NCBI RefSeq assembly: GCF_007858275.1
Contig: NZ_VFEV01000016.1
Coordinates: 1-64,000 of the forward strand
DNA: 64,000 nucleotides
DNA from: Pseudomonas proteolytica
Lineage (GTDB): Bacteria; Pseudomonadota; Gammaproteobacteria; Pseudomonadales; Pseudomonadaceae
Direction: 5' to 3'
Made by a program: the position numbers and the translations under genes. Below are positions 7,981-17,178 of the stretch, in pieces; position 1 is the first letter of the stretch, and every line of letters starts with the position of its first letter. The notes beneath the pieces were generated by a model. It was not told the DNA's origin. It saw only the letters and a list, made by a program, of their open reading frames with translations, and did no database searches.

Positions 7981-9192
7981 ATGCCCCACGCCGCCCACCT
8001 TTCTTCAGTCCCTGACACCCAGGGACTTGTCCCGTCCGTAGAGCAGATCAGCCGGCAAGGGCTTGAGCAGGCGTTTTCGCTGTTCAGCCAGATGTCCAGC
8101 CAGTTGACAGACTCCTACAGCCTGCTGGAAGCCCGGGTTTCGGAGCTTAAGGGCGAGTTGGCGGTGGTCAGTGCCCAGCGCATGCAAGAGCTGGCCGAGA
8201 AAGAGCGCCTGGCCAACCGTCTGCAAAACCTCCTCGACCTGTTGCCCGGTGGCGTGATCGTGATCGACGACCAGGGCCGCGTGCGCGAAGCCAACCCAGC
8301 GGCCTGTGACCTGCTGGGCCTGCCGCTGGAAGGCGAGCTGTGGCGCCATGTCATCACCCGCTGCTTTGCCCCCCGTGAAGACGACGGCCACGAAATTTCT
8401 CTCAAGGACGGGCGCCGCCTGTCCATCGCCACCCGTTCCCTGGACGCCGAGCCCGGTCAACTGGTGCTGCTCAACGACCTGACAGAAACCCGTCACCTGC
8501 AAGACCAACTGGCGCGCCATGAGCGCTTGTCGTCCCTGGGGCGGATGGTGGCTTCGCTGGCGCATCAGATCCGCACGCCGTTGTCCGCTGCGTTGATCTA
8601 CGCCAGCCATTTGACTGATGAGCAATTGCCGACCGCCACCCACCAGCGTTTTGCCGGGCGGCTCAAGGAGCGCCTGCATGAACTGGAGCACCAAGTGCGC
8701 GATATGCTGGTATTCGCCCGTGGCGAATTGCCGCTGACCGACCGGGTCACGCCCGCCGCCTTGATGCAGTCGCTGCAGGCCGCCGCCGCCACCCATGTAC
8801 AGGAAGCCTCGGTACGTTGGCAGTGCGACAGCCATTGGGGCGAGCTGCTGTGCAATCGCGACACCCTGGTGGGCGCGCTGCTCAACCTGATCGAAAACGC
8901 CAGCCAGGCCAGCGGCCCGGGCGCGCGGCTCAAAGTGCACCTGTACAGCCGCGAGCAAACCCTGCGCCTGTGTATCAGCGACAGCGGCAGTGGGATTGAT
9001 CCAGCCGTGTTACAGCGCCTGGGCGAACCTTTCTTTACCACCAAGACCAACGGCACCGGCCTGGGGCTGACCGTGGTCAAGGCAGTGGCCCGTGCCCATC
9101 AGGGAGAATTGCACTTGCGTTCCCGTGTGGGGCGCGGCACCTGTGCATTGATAACGCTGCCGCTGTTTCCGGGCACGGCAAGCGCGGAGTAA
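7981..9192 (+). CDS. fleS: Flagellar sensor histidine kinase FleS
   Basis: Cytoplasmic sensor kinase that phosphorylates FleR to switch on class III flagellar genes. The protein has 403 residues and no membrane segment. It has an N-terminal helical part, a PAS domain (about 80-160), an H box with the phospho-accepting His195 in SLAHQIRTPLS, and a HATPase domain with the N box (LLNLIENASQ), G1 (DSGSGI) and G2 (GTGLGL). It is separated from fleR by a REPIN, yet the pair is normally one operon. Confidence 0.97.
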   Translation: MPHAAHLSSVPDTQGLVPSVEQISRQGLEQAFSLFSQMSSQLTDSYSLLEARVSELKGELAVVSAQRMQELAEKERLANRLQNLLDLLPGGVIVIDDQGRVREANPAACDLLGLPLEGELWRHVITRCFAPREDDGHEISLKDGRRLSIATRSLDAEPGQLVLLNDLTETRHLQDQLARHERLSSLGRMVASLAHQIRTPLSAALIYASHLTDEQLPTATHQRFAGRLKERLHELEHQVRDMLVFARGELPLTDRVTPAALMQSLQAAAATHVQEASVRWQCDSHWGELLCNRDTLVGALLNLIENASQASGPGARLKVHLYSREQTLRLCISDSGSGIDPAVLQRLGEPFFTTKTNGTGLGLTVVKAVARAHQGELHLRSRVGRGTCALITLPLFPGTASAE

Positions 9193-9210
9193 ACAACACG
9201 CTTATGCCCT

Positions 9211-9340
9211 GTGGCGAGGGGGTTTATCCCCCGTTGGGCTGCATAGCAGCCCCAATAAGATCGATGACTTTTTCTGATAGACCGAGTGAGCGGTTTTAGG
9301 GCCGCTACGCAGCCCAACGGGGGATAAACCCCCTCGCCAC
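9211..9340. repeat. REPIN copy 1 (fleS-fleR)
   Basis: Inverted pair of REP sequences: the left arm begins GTGGCGAGGGGGTTTATCCC and the right arm is its exact reverse complement over about 32 bases, with a 60-70 base middle. It is the same family as the copies at 16635, 20736, 26449, 37757 and 41569. Such elements are spread by RAYT transposases, none of which is in this window. It fills most of the 205-base gap between fleS and fleR. Confidence 0.9.
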
Positions 9341-9397
9341 GGGGCAAAAATGCAGCTGCCTTTTCAAAAACCTTGAAAAGGATGGGAGTAAGGATAA

Positions 9398-10777
9398 ATG
9401 GCTATCAAGGTTTTACTGGTTGAAGACGATCGCGCCCTGCGTGAAGCACTGGCTGACACGCTGTTGTTGGCGGGCCATGACTATCGGGCGGTCGGTTCGG
9501 CCGAGGAAGCCTTGGGGGCGGTGGAGCAAGAGTCCTTCAGCCTGGTGGTCAGTGACGTCAACATGCCTGGCATGGACGGCCACCAGTTGCTCGGCCTGCT
9601 GCGGGCACGCCAGCCGCAACTGCCGGTGCTGTTGATGACCGCCCACGGAGCGGTAGAGCGCGCAGTCGATGCCATGCGCCAGGGCGCAGCAGATTATCTG
9701 GTCAAGCCATTCGAGCCCAAGGCCTTGATCGAGCTGGTGGCGCGCCATGCTCTCGGCGTCGTCGGGGCGGCAGACAGTGAGGGACCGATTGCCTGCGAAC
9801 CGGCCAGTGCGCAACTGCTGGAGCTGGCGGCCAAGGTCGCCCGCAGCGATTCCACGGTGCTGATCTCTGGCGAGTCCGGTACCGGCAAGGAAGTGTTGGC
9901 GCGCTATATCCACCAGCAATCCCACCGCGCCAGCCAACCGTTTATCGCGATCAACTGTGCAGCGATCCCTGACAACATGCTCGAAGCCACCCTGTTCGGC
10001 CATGAGAAAGGCTCCTTTACCGGCGCCATCGCCGCCCAGGCCGGCAAGTTTGAGCAGGCCGATGGCGGCACCATCCTGCTCGACGAAATCTCCGAAATGC
10101 CCCTCGGCCTGCAAGCCAAGCTGCTGCGCGTGCTGCAAGAGCGCGAAGTGGAGCGGGTCGGCGCACGCAAGCCGATCCTGCTGGATATCCGCGTGGTCGC
10201 CACCACCAACCGTGACCTCGCCGGCGAAGTGGCGGCGGGGCGCTTTCGTGAAGACTTGTTCTACCGGCTCTCGGTCTTCCCGCTGGCCTGGCGCCCGTTG
10301 CGTGAGCGCCCGGCCGATATCGTGCCGCTGGCCGAGCGCCTGTTGAACAAACACGTCAATAAAATGAAGCATGCCCAGGCGCGCCTGTCGGCCGAGGCCC
10401 AGGCCTGCCTGATCAGTTACCCATGGCCTGGTAACGTGCGTGAACTGGACAACGCGATCCAGCGTGCGCTGATTTTGCAGCAGGGCGGCCTGATCCAGCC
10501 CCAGGACTTCTGCCTGGCGGTCGGAGCCGGTACGGCGCCCATGCCGAGCCTGGCCCCCGCGCCTTTGCAAAGCGCGCCGGCCGAGGCCGCCGGTGGCCTG
10601 GGCGACGACCTGCGCCGCCGCGAATTCCAGATGATTATCGACACCCTGCGTGCCGAACGTGGCCGTCGCAAGGAGGCTGCCGAGCGCCTGGGCATCAGCC
10701 CGCGCACCTTGCGCTACAAGCTGGCGCAAATGCGCGATGCGGGGATGGACGTGGAAGCGTTCCTTTTCGCCAGCTGA
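9398..10777 (+). CDS. fleR: Sigma54-dependent response regulator FleR
   Basis: Response regulator that activates class III flagellar operons (basal body, hook) after phosphorylation by FleS. The protein has 459 residues. It has a true receiver domain with Asp53 in SDVNMPGMDG and the lysine in LVKPF, an AAA+ domain with Walker A GESGTGKE (158-165), a sigma54 loop that reads GSFTGA (205-210) instead of the usual GAFTGA, and a C-terminal Fis-type helix-turn-helix (EAAERLGISPRTLRYKLAQM). A good ribosome site (GGGAGTAAGG) precedes ATG 9398. Confidence 0.97.
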   Translation: MAIKVLLVEDDRALREALADTLLLAGHDYRAVGSAEEALGAVEQESFSLVVSDVNMPGMDGHQLLGLLRARQPQLPVLLMTAHGAVERAVDAMRQGAADYLVKPFEPKALIELVARHALGVVGAADSEGPIACEPASAQLLELAAKVARSDSTVLISGESGTGKEVLARYIHQQSHRASQPFIAINCAAIPDNMLEATLFGHEKGSFTGAIAAQAGKFEQADGGTILLDEISEMPLGLQAKLLRVLQEREVERVGARKPILLDIRVVATTNRDLAGEVAAGRFREDLFYRLSVFPLAWRPLRERPADIVPLAERLLNKHVNKMKHAQARLSAEAQACLISYPWPGNVRELDNAIQRALILQQGGLIQPQDFCLAVGAGTAPMPSLAPAPLQSAPAEAAGGLGDDLRRREFQMIIDTLRAERGRRKEAAERLGISPRTLRYKLAQMRDAGMDVEAFLFAS

Positions 10778-10788
10778 GATACACATCA

Positions 10789-10813
10789 GCTGACAAGGTT
10801 TGTCGGCTTTTCT
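10789..10813 (+). terminator. Likely terminator after fleR
   Basis: GCTGACAA pairs with TTGTCGGC (one G-T pair), followed by TTTTCTT. A second perfect hairpin, CAGCTGA with TCAGCTG (10771-10792), overlaps its left arm, so the two cannot form at once. Confidence 0.65.
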
Positions 10814-10831
10814 TACGAGTTGCCATGGAGC

Positions 10832-10847
10832 TGGCACCCTTGTTGCT
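10832..10847 (+). promoter_or_regulatory. Sigma54 promoter of fliE
   Basis: TGGCAC, five bases, TTGCT: a perfect -24/-12 element 62 bases before the fliE start, right for the fliEFGHIJ operon under FleQ. Confidence 0.93.
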
Positions 10848-10908
10848 ACCACCCCTACTAACCGCTGCGTAGTGTCAAAAAATTGCGGGTCGTCGGAGAG
10901 AGAAGTTC

Positions 10909-11238
10909 ATGAGCCAAGGTGTTGAGTTCAATCGGTTGATGTTGGATATGCGATCCATGCAAATGGACGCCATGTCCCAGCCGAAATCCGTCGTGCAAGC
11001 GCCGGAATTGGGCCAAAGCAGCTTCGCCGATATGCTCGGTCAAGCCATCAACAAAGTCAGCGATACCCAGCAGGCGTCCAGCCAACTGTCGACCGCTTTC
11101 GAAATCGGCAAGAGTGGCGTCGACCTCACCGACGTGATGATCGCATCCCAGAAAGCCAGCGTTTCCTTCCAAGCCTTGACCCAAGTGCGCAACAAGCTGG
11201 TTCAGGCTTATCAAGACATCATGCAGATGCCGGTTTAA
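10909..11238 (+). CDS. fliE: Flagellar MS ring-rod junction protein FliE
   Basis: FliE is the first rod-type subunit exported and joins the MS ring to the rod. The protein has 109 residues, the expected size. The C-terminal half carries the family pattern [20 protein letters not shown] followed by [21 protein letters not shown]. It is the first gene of the fliEFGHIJ operon, behind a sigma54 promoter, and 16 bases separate it from fliF. Confidence 0.96.
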   Translation: MSQGVEFNRLMLDMRSMQMDAMSQPKSVVQAPELGQSSFADMLGQAINKVSDTQQASSQLSTAFEIGKSGVDLTDVMIASQKASVSFQALTQVRNKLVQAYQDIMQMPV

Positions 11239-11254
11239 GGACGAGATTTAAGTC

Positions 11255-13030
11255 ATGGCAGAAGCAGTCGTGGATAACGTACCCGCCAAGACAGACGGCA
11301 AGCCGCCGCTGTTTGGCCTGTCGTTCCTGGAAAACCTCTCCGAAATGACCATGTTGCGTCAGGTGGGCCTGATGGTCGGCCTGGCTGCCAGCGTAGCGAT
11401 TGGTTTTGCCGTGGTGTTGTGGTCCCAGCAACCCGATTACCGGCCACTCTATGGCAGCCTGGCGGGGATGGATGCCAAGCAGGTCATGGAAACCCTGGCC
11501 GCCTCCGATATCGCCTATACCGTGGAGCCCAACTCCGGCGCCTTGCTGGTCAAGGCCGACGACGTCGCCCGTGCCCGCTTGAAGCTGGCCGGCGCCGGCG
11601 TGGCACCGACCGACGGCAACATCGGTTTTGAGATCCTCGATAAAGACCAGGGCCTGGGCACCAGCCAGTTCATGGAAGCCACCCGCTACCGTCGCGGCCT
11701 GGAAGGCGAACTGGCGCGCACCATCGCCAGCCTGAACAACGTCAAGGGTGCCCGTGTGCACCTGGCGATCCCGAAAAGCTCGGTATTTGTGCGCGACGAG
11801 CGCAAGCCCAGCGCTTCGGTATTGGTCGAACTGTTTGCCGGGCGCTCCCTGGAGCCGGGCCAGGTCCTGGCCATCGTCAATTTGGTGGCGACCAGCGTGC
11901 CTGAGCTGAGCAAGTCACAGATCACCGTGGTCGACCAGAAGGGCAACCTGCTCTCCGACCAGGCGGAAAACTCCGCGCTGACCATGGCCGGCAAGCAGTT
12001 CGACTACAGTCGCCGCATGGAAAGCATGCTCACCCAACGTGTGCACAACATCCTGCAACCGGTATTGGGCAACGACCGCTACAAGGCTGAAGTGTCCGCC
12101 GACGTGGACTTCAGCGCCGTCGAATCGACCTCCGAGCAGTTCAACCCGGACCAGCCGGCCCTGCGCAGCGAGCAATCGACCAGCGAACAACGCACTGCCG
12201 CCAATGGTCCTCCGCAAGGCGTACCCGGTGCCCTGAGCAATCAGCCGCCAGCGCCGGCCAGTGCCCCGCAAACCACCGGTGGCGCCGCCGCGACCGCCAG
12301 CGCGATCCAGCCCGGCCAGCCGCTGTTGGACGCCAATGGTCAGCAGATCATGGACCCGGCCACCGGCCAGCCGATGCTCGCGCCGTATCCCGCCGACAAG
12401 CGTTCGCAATCGACGAAAAACTTCGAACTGGACCGCTCCATCAGCCACACCAAGCAACAGCAAGGGCGCTTGAACCGCCTGTCGGTGTCGGTGGTGGTGG
12501 ATGACCAGGTCAAGATCAACGCCGCCAACGGCGAAACCACCCGCGCCCCGTGGACCGCCGATGAATTGGCGCGCTTCACCCGCCTGGTGCAGGACGCCGT
12601 GGGCTTCGATGCCAGCCGTGGTGACAGCGTCAGCGTGATCAACATGCCGTTCTCCCTGGAGCGCGGTGAGGTGATTGCCGATATTCCGTTCTACTCTCAA
12701 CCCTGGTTCTGGGACATCGTCAAGCAAGTGCTGGGGGTGTTGTTCATCCTGGTGCTGGTGTTTGGCGTGCTGCGCCCTGTGCTCAACAACATCACCGGCC
12801 ACGGCAAGAAGCAGCTGGCGCCGTTCGGCGATGTCGAGTTGGGTGGCATGGGCGGCCTGGATGGCGAACTGGCCAACGACCGCGTCAGCCTCGGCGGGCC
12901 GCAGAGCATTCTGCTGCCAAGCCCGAGCGAAGGTTACGACGCGCAGTTGAATGCAATCAAAAGTCTGGTGGCAGAAGACCCGGGTCGTGTGGCCCAGGTC
13001 GTGAAAGAGTGGATCAACGCAGATGAGTGA
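11255..13030 (+). CDS. fliF: Flagellar MS ring protein FliF
   Basis: FliF forms the inner-membrane MS ring, the base on which the rod, C ring and export gate are built. The protein has 591 residues. A first membrane helix lies at about 37-57 (VGLMVGLAASVAIGFAVVLW). A large periplasmic part holds the YscJ/FliF domains and an Ala/Pro/Gln-rich insert around 320-375. A second helix lies near 485-508 (VLGVLFILVLVFGVLRPVL), followed by the cytoplasmic tail that binds FliG. The gene overlaps fliG by eight bases, so the two are likely translated together. Confidence 0.98.
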   Translation: MAEAVVDNVPAKTDGKPPLFGLSFLENLSEMTMLRQVGLMVGLAASVAIGFAVVLWSQQPDYRPLYGSLAGMDAKQVMETLAASDIAYTVEPNSGALLVKADDVARARLKLAGAGVAPTDGNIGFEILDKDQGLGTSQFMEATRYRRGLEGELARTIASLNNVKGARVHLAIPKSSVFVRDERKPSASVLVELFAGRSLEPGQVLAIVNLVATSVPELSKSQITVVDQKGNLLSDQAENSALTMAGKQFDYSRRMESMLTQRVHNILQPVLGNDRYKAEVSADVDFSAVESTSEQFNPDQPALRSEQSTSEQRTAANGPPQGVPGALSNQPPAPASAPQTTGGAAATASAIQPGQPLLDANGQQIMDPATGQPMLAPYPADKRSQSTKNFELDRSISHTKQQQGRLNRLSVSVVVDDQVKINAANGETTRAPWTADELARFTRLVQDAVGFDASRGDSVSVINMPFSLERGEVIADIPFYSQPWFWDIVKQVLGVLFILVLVFGVLRPVLNNITGHGKKQLAPFGDVELGGMGGLDGELANDRVSLGGPQSILLPSPSEGYDAQLNAIKSLVAEDPGRVAQVVKEWINADE

Positions 13031-14042
13031 TAATCGAGCCTCTGTTGCCAAGCTGACCCGGGTCGACAAAGCCGCCGTGCTGTTGCTGTCCCTGGGTGAG
13101 ACCGACGCGGCCCAAGTGCTGCGCCATATGGGCCCCAAGGAAGTGCAACGGGTCGGCGTCGCCATGGCGCAGATGCGCAATGTGCACCGCGAGCAAGTCG
13201 AGCAGGTGATGAGCGAGTTCGTCGAGATCGTCGGCGACCAGACCAGCCTGGGCGTTGGCTCCGACAGCTATATCCGCAAGATGCTCACCTCGGCCCTGGG
13301 CGAAGACAAAGCCAACGGCCTGATCGACCGCATCCTGCTGGGCGGCAACACCAGCGGCCTCGACAGCCTCAAGTGGATGGAACCGCGAGCGGTGGCGGAC
13401 GTGATCCGTTACGAGCACCCGCAGATCCAGGCGATTGTCGTGGCCTACCTGGACCCGGACCAGGCCGGCGAAGTGCTCGGCCATTTCGACCACAAGGTGC
13501 GCCTGGACATCATCCTGCGCGTCTCATCGTTGAACACCGTGCAGCCGGCGGCCTTGAAAGAACTGAACACGATCCTGGAGAAGCAGTTCTCCGGCAACTC
13601 CAACGCCGCACGCACCACCCTGGGCGGTATCAAGCGCGCGGCCGACATCATGAACTTCCTCGACAGCTCGGTCGAAGGCCAGCTGATGGACTCGATCCGC
13701 GAGATCGACGACACCCTGTCGGTGCAGATCGAAGACCTGATGTTCGTGTTCAACAACCTCTCCGATGTCGACGACCGTGGCATCCAGGCGTTGCTGCGCG
13801 AAGTGTCCTCCGATGTACTGGTGCTGGCCCTCAAGGGCTCGGACGAGGGCGTCAAGGAAAAGATCTTCAAGAACATGTCCAAGCGTGCTTCCGAACTGCT
13901 GCGCGACGACCTCGAAGCCAAGGGCCCGGTGCGCGTCAGCGACGTGGAAACCGCGCAGAAAGAAATCCTCACCATTGCCCGCCGTATGGCCGAAGCCGGA
14001 GAAATCGTTCTCGGCGGGAAGGGCGGCGAAGAAATGATCTAA
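13023..14042 (+). CDS. fliG: Flagellar motor switch protein FliG
   Basis: FliG is the C-ring protein that contacts the stators and transmits torque. The protein has 339 residues. The N-terminal part (KLTRVDKAAVLLLSLGETDA) binds FliF; the middle has the EHPQ motif (RYEHPQIQAIVVAYL) that binds FliM; and the C-terminal part has the charged torque helix region around DDRGIQALLREV. It overlaps fliF and is followed by fliH after 10 bases. Confidence 0.98.
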   Translation: MSDNRASVAKLTRVDKAAVLLLSLGETDAAQVLRHMGPKEVQRVGVAMAQMRNVHREQVEQVMSEFVEIVGDQTSLGVGSDSYIRKMLTSALGEDKANGLIDRILLGGNTSGLDSLKWMEPRAVADVIRYEHPQIQAIVVAYLDPDQAGEVLGHFDHKVRLDIILRVSSLNTVQPAALKELNTILEKQFSGNSNAARTTLGGIKRAADIMNFLDSSVEGQLMDSIREIDDTLSVQIEDLMFVFNNLSDVDDRGIQALLREVSSDVLVLALKGSDEGVKEKIFKNMSKRASELLRDDLEAKGPVRVSDVETAQKEILTIARRMAEAGEIVLGGKGGEEMI

Positions 14043-14052
14043 GGCGCAGCGC

Positions 14053-14817
14053 ATGTCGAACAATGATGAGACGCCCAGCGACTTGATTCGCGCCCGGGAC
14101 GTCGGCGGGTTCGACGTCTGGTCGCTGCCCAGCTTCGACCCGCATAAGCCCGAACCCGAGCCCGAGCCGGTCGAAGAGACCCCGGTGGAAATGGAAGAAG
14201 TGCCCCTGGACGAAGTCCAGCCACTGACCCTCGAAGAGCTCGAAAGCATCCGCCAGGAGGCTTACAACGAAGGCTTCGCCACGGGTGAGAAAGAGGGGTT
14301 CCACAGCACCACCCTCAAGGTTCGCCAGGAAGCTGACGCGGCCCTCGCTGTGAAACTGGCCAGCCTCGAACGGCTGATGGGCAACCTGTTCACGCCGATT
14401 GCCGAGCAGGACTCGCAGCTGGAAAAAGCCATGGTCGGCCTGGTGGAGCACATCACCCGCCAGGTTATCCAGCGTGAACTGGCGCTGGACTCCAGCCAGA
14501 TTGAAAGCGTGATGCGCGAAGCCCTCAAGCTGTTGCCCCTGGGCGTCGGCAATGTGCGGCTGTACATCAACCCGCAGGATTTCGAGCAGGTCAAAGCCCT
14601 GCGCGAGCGCCATGAGGAAACCTGGCGCATTGTCGAGGATGCCGCGTTGCAGCCCGGTGGTTGCCGGGTCGAGACCGAGCACAGCCGGATCGACGCCACG
14701 GTCGAGACGCGTATCACGCAGATCATGGCCAAGCTGTTCGACCAGTTGCACGAACAGGCGCTGCACCCGGCGGCACCGGACCTGAGCACGGACCTGGACG
14801 CACCTGATGCGCCTTGA
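14053..14817 (+). CDS. fliH: Flagellar export ATPase regulator FliH
   Basis: FliH binds and restrains the ATPase FliI and links it to the C ring. The protein has 254 residues. It has a low-complexity acidic start ([18 protein letters not shown]), a helical centre ([15 protein letters not shown], with small residues spaced as in the FliH glycine repeat region) and a C-terminal FliH/HrpE/YscL domain ([17 protein letters not shown]). Its end overlaps the fliI start by 11 bases. Confidence 0.95.
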   Translation: MSNNDETPSDLIRARDVGGFDVWSLPSFDPHKPEPEPEPVEETPVEMEEVPLDEVQPLTLEELESIRQEAYNEGFATGEKEGFHSTTLKVRQEADAALAVKLASLERLMGNLFTPIAEQDSQLEKAMVGLVEHITRQVIQRELALDSSQIESVMREALKLLPLGVGNVRLYINPQDFEQVKALRERHEETWRIVEDAALQPGGCRVETEHSRIDATVETRITQIMAKLFDQLHEQALHPAAPDLSTDLDAPDAP

Positions 14818-16165
14818 TCGCACCAGCTTCGCCAAGCGCCTGGGTGGTTATATCGAAGCCACCGAGTTGCCCGGCCAGCCGATCCTGGAAGGCCGCCTGC
14901 TGCGCATGGTCGGCCTGACCCTCGAAGCCGAAGGCCTGCGCGCGGCCATGGGCAGCCGCTGCCTGGTAATCAACGATGACAGCTACCACCCGGTGCAGGT
15001 GGAGGCGGAAGTCATGGGCTTTTCCGGCAGCAAGATTTTCCTGATGCCGGTTGGCAGCCTCGCCGGTATTGCGCCAGGCGCACGCGTGGTGCCGTTGGCG
15101 GATACCGGGCGCCTGCCGATGGGCATGAGCATGCTCGGCCGCGTACTCGACGGCGCCGGTCGTGCGCTGGACGGCAAGGGCGGGATGAAGGCCGAAGACT
15201 GGGTGCCGATGGACGGCCCGACCATCAACCCGCTCAAGCGCAACCCCATCAGCCAGCCGCTGGACGTGGGTATTCGTTGCATCAACGGTTTATTGACGGT
15301 CGGTCGCGGCCAGCGCCTGGGCCTGTTTGCCGGTACCGGCGTGGGCAAGAGTGTGCTGCTGGGCATGATGACGCGCTTTACCGAGGCCGACATCATCGTG
15401 GTCGGCCTGATCGGTGAGCGGGGCCGTGAGGTCAAGGAATTCATCGAGCACATCCTCGGTGAAGAAGGCCTCAAGCGGTCCGTGGTGGTGGCGTCGCCGG
15501 CGGACGATGCGCCGCTGATGCGTCTGCGCGCGGCCATGTACTGCACGCGGATTGCCGAATATTTTCGCGACAAGGGCAAGAATGTCCTGTTGCTGATGGA
15601 CTCCCTCACGCGTTTCGCCCAGGCCCAGCGGGAAATCGCCCTGGCCATTGGCGAGCCGCCTGCCACCAAAGGCTATCCGCCGTCGGTCTTCGCCAAGCTG
15701 CCCAAGCTGGTGGAACGTGCCGGTAATGCCGAGGCCGGTGGTGGCTCGATCACCGCGTTCTACACCGTATTGTCCGAAGGCGATGACCAGCAGGACCCGA
15801 TTGCCGACTCGGCGCGGGGCGTGCTCGATGGGCACATCGTGCTGTCCCGGCGCCTGGCCGAGGAAGGGCACTACCCGGCCATCGATATCGAAGCGTCCAT
15901 CAGCCGGGTCATGCCCTCGGTGGTCAGCGCCGAGCATATGACCCGCGCCCAGCAGTTCAAACAGTTGTGGTCGCGCTACCAGCAGAGCCGCGACTTGATC
16001 AGCGTCGGCGCCTATGTGGCCGGTGGTGACCGCGAGACCGACCTGGCGATTGCCCTGCAACCGCAACTGGTGACCTACCTGCGCCAGGGCCTGAACGACA
16101 ACATCAGCATGGCCGAAAGCGAAGCGCACCTGGCGTCGGTGTTCGCACCTGCGCCTGGCGGCTAA
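14807..16165 (+). CDS. fliI: Flagellar export ATPase FliI
   Basis: ATPase related to F1-beta that powers loading and unfolding of export substrates. The protein has 452 residues. Walker A is [11 protein letters not shown] near residues 174-184. Also visible are the [10 protein letters not shown] segment, Walker B ([18 protein letters not shown]) and the ATPase signature region ([15 protein letters not shown]). ATG 14807 lies inside fliH, giving tight coupling with its regulator. Confidence 0.98.
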   Translation: MRLDRTSFAKRLGGYIEATELPGQPILEGRLLRMVGLTLEAEGLRAAMGSRCLVINDDSYHPVQVEAEVMGFSGSKIFLMPVGSLAGIAPGARVVPLADTGRLPMGMSMLGRVLDGAGRALDGKGGMKAEDWVPMDGPTINPLKRNPISQPLDVGIRCINGLLTVGRGQRLGLFAGTGVGKSVLLGMMTRFTEADIIVVGLIGERGREVKEFIEHILGEEGLKRSVVVASPADDAPLMRLRAAMYCTRIAEYFRDKGKNVLLLMDSLTRFAQAQREIALAIGEPPATKGYPPSVFAKLPKLVERAGNAEAGGGSITAFYTVLSEGDDQQDPIADSARGVLDGHIVLSRRLAEEGHYPAIDIEASISRVMPSVVSAEHMTRAQQFKQLWSRYQQSRDLISVGAYVAGGDRETDLAIALQPQLVTYLRQGLNDNISMAESEAHLASVFAPAPGG

Positions 16166-16171
16166 CCCCGC

Positions 16172-16621
16172 ATGGCCAGCAGTCGCGCCGCGCGTCTTGC
16201 GCCGGTGGTGGAGATGGCTGAAAGCGCCGAACGCACCGCCGCCCAGCGCCTGGGGCATTTCCAGGGCCAGGTGCGCCTGGCCGAGAGCAAACTGGGCGAC
16301 CTGGAACGCTTTCGGGGCGAGTACCAGCAGCAGTGGATCGATCGCGGCAGCAAGGGCGTTTCCGGGCAGTGGCTGATGAATTACCAGCGCTTTCTCAACC
16401 AACTGGAAAGCGCCGTCGGCCAGCAGCGCCAGAGCCTGGCCTGGCACCAGAACAACCTCGACAAGGCCCGCGAAGGCTGGCAACAGGCCTACGCCCGGGT
16501 TGAAGGCCTGCGCAAGCTGGTGCAGCGCTACATCGACGAAGCCCGCGCCCTGGAAGACAAGCGCGAGCAGAAGCTGTTAGATGAACTGTCCCAGCGCTTG
16601 CCCCGCCAGGATCAGTACTAG
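16172..16621 (+). CDS. fliJ: Flagellar export chaperone FliJ
   Basis: FliJ is the coiled-coil stalk of the export ATPase, comparable to the gamma subunit of F1. The protein has 149 residues and is nearly all helical, with long heptad-like stretches (AQRLGHFQGQVRLAESKLGD and YARVEGLRKLVQRYIDEARA). It lies six bases after fliI and ends the fliE-J operon. A REPIN follows 13 bases after its stop. Confidence 0.93.
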   Translation: MASSRAARLAPVVEMAESAERTAAQRLGHFQGQVRLAESKLGDLERFRGEYQQQWIDRGSKGVSGQWLMNYQRFLNQLESAVGQQRQSLAWHQNNLDKAREGWQQAYARVEGLRKLVQRYIDEARALEDKREQKLLDELSQRLPRQDQY

Positions 16622-16634
16622 CCGCACGCTTGTT

Positions 16635-16765
16635 GTGGCGAGGGGGCTTGTCCCCCGCTGGGCTGCGCAGCAGCCCCAAGACCTGCCGGCCCGGTCTATC
16701 TGAAAAACTCAGCGGTCTTATTGGGGCCGCTACGCAGCCCAGCGGGGGACAAGCCCCCTCGCCAC
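16635..16765. repeat. REPIN copy 2 (fliJ-hsbA)
   Basis: Arms GTGGCGAGGGGGCTTGTCCC and its reverse complement at 16746-16765, each including GGGCTGC next to the middle. It occupies half of the 251-base gap between fliJ and hsbA; the rest (16766-16872) shows no clear promoter to me. Confidence 0.9.
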
Positions 16766-16872
16766 GACAGCACCTTGCCCACAACAAACACCACATTTGC
16801 TGCTGCTTGTTGCCCACTCTGTGATCACCTGCTACACCTTGTTGCACATACCCACGACAAGGAAGCAGTCGT

Positions 16873-17178
16873 ATGTCAGTCGAGTCAGAAGTGTCCCTGG
16901 ATGGGAAGCAGTTGACGATCGCAATCAAGGGCCGATTCGATTTCGGTAGTCACCAGCCCTTTCGTGATTCCTATGAGCGGTTCTACAAGGTTCCCGATGT
17001 CTACGTGGTGGACTTGAAAGAGGCCACCTATCTCGACAGCTCGGCCTTGGGCATGTTGCTGCTGTTGCGTGATCATGCCGGGGGCGATAACGCGGATGTG
17101 CGTGTGATCAACAGCAACTCCGACGTGCGCAAGATCCTCGCCATCTCCAACTTCGAAAAGCTGTTCGATATCACTTGA
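16873..17178 (+). CDS. hsbA: Anti-anti-sigma factor HsbA (STAS domain)
   Basis: A single STAS domain of 101 residues of the SpoIIAA/RsbV type. The phosphorylatable serine lies in YLDSSALGMLLLL, most likely Ser56. In P. aeruginosa the homologue HsbA (PA3347) binds the anti-sigma factor FlgM when unphosphorylated, and the diguanylate cyclase HsbD when phosphorylated, so it links swimming with biofilm formation. Its stop overlaps the hsbR start (TTGA), and hptB follows, the same trio as in P. aeruginosa. The assignment rests on domain and gene order. Confidence 0.9.
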   Translation: MSVESEVSLDGKQLTIAIKGRFDFGSHQPFRDSYERFYKVPDVYVVDLKEATYLDSSALGMLLLLRDHAGGDNADVRVINSNSDVRKILAISNFEKLFDIT

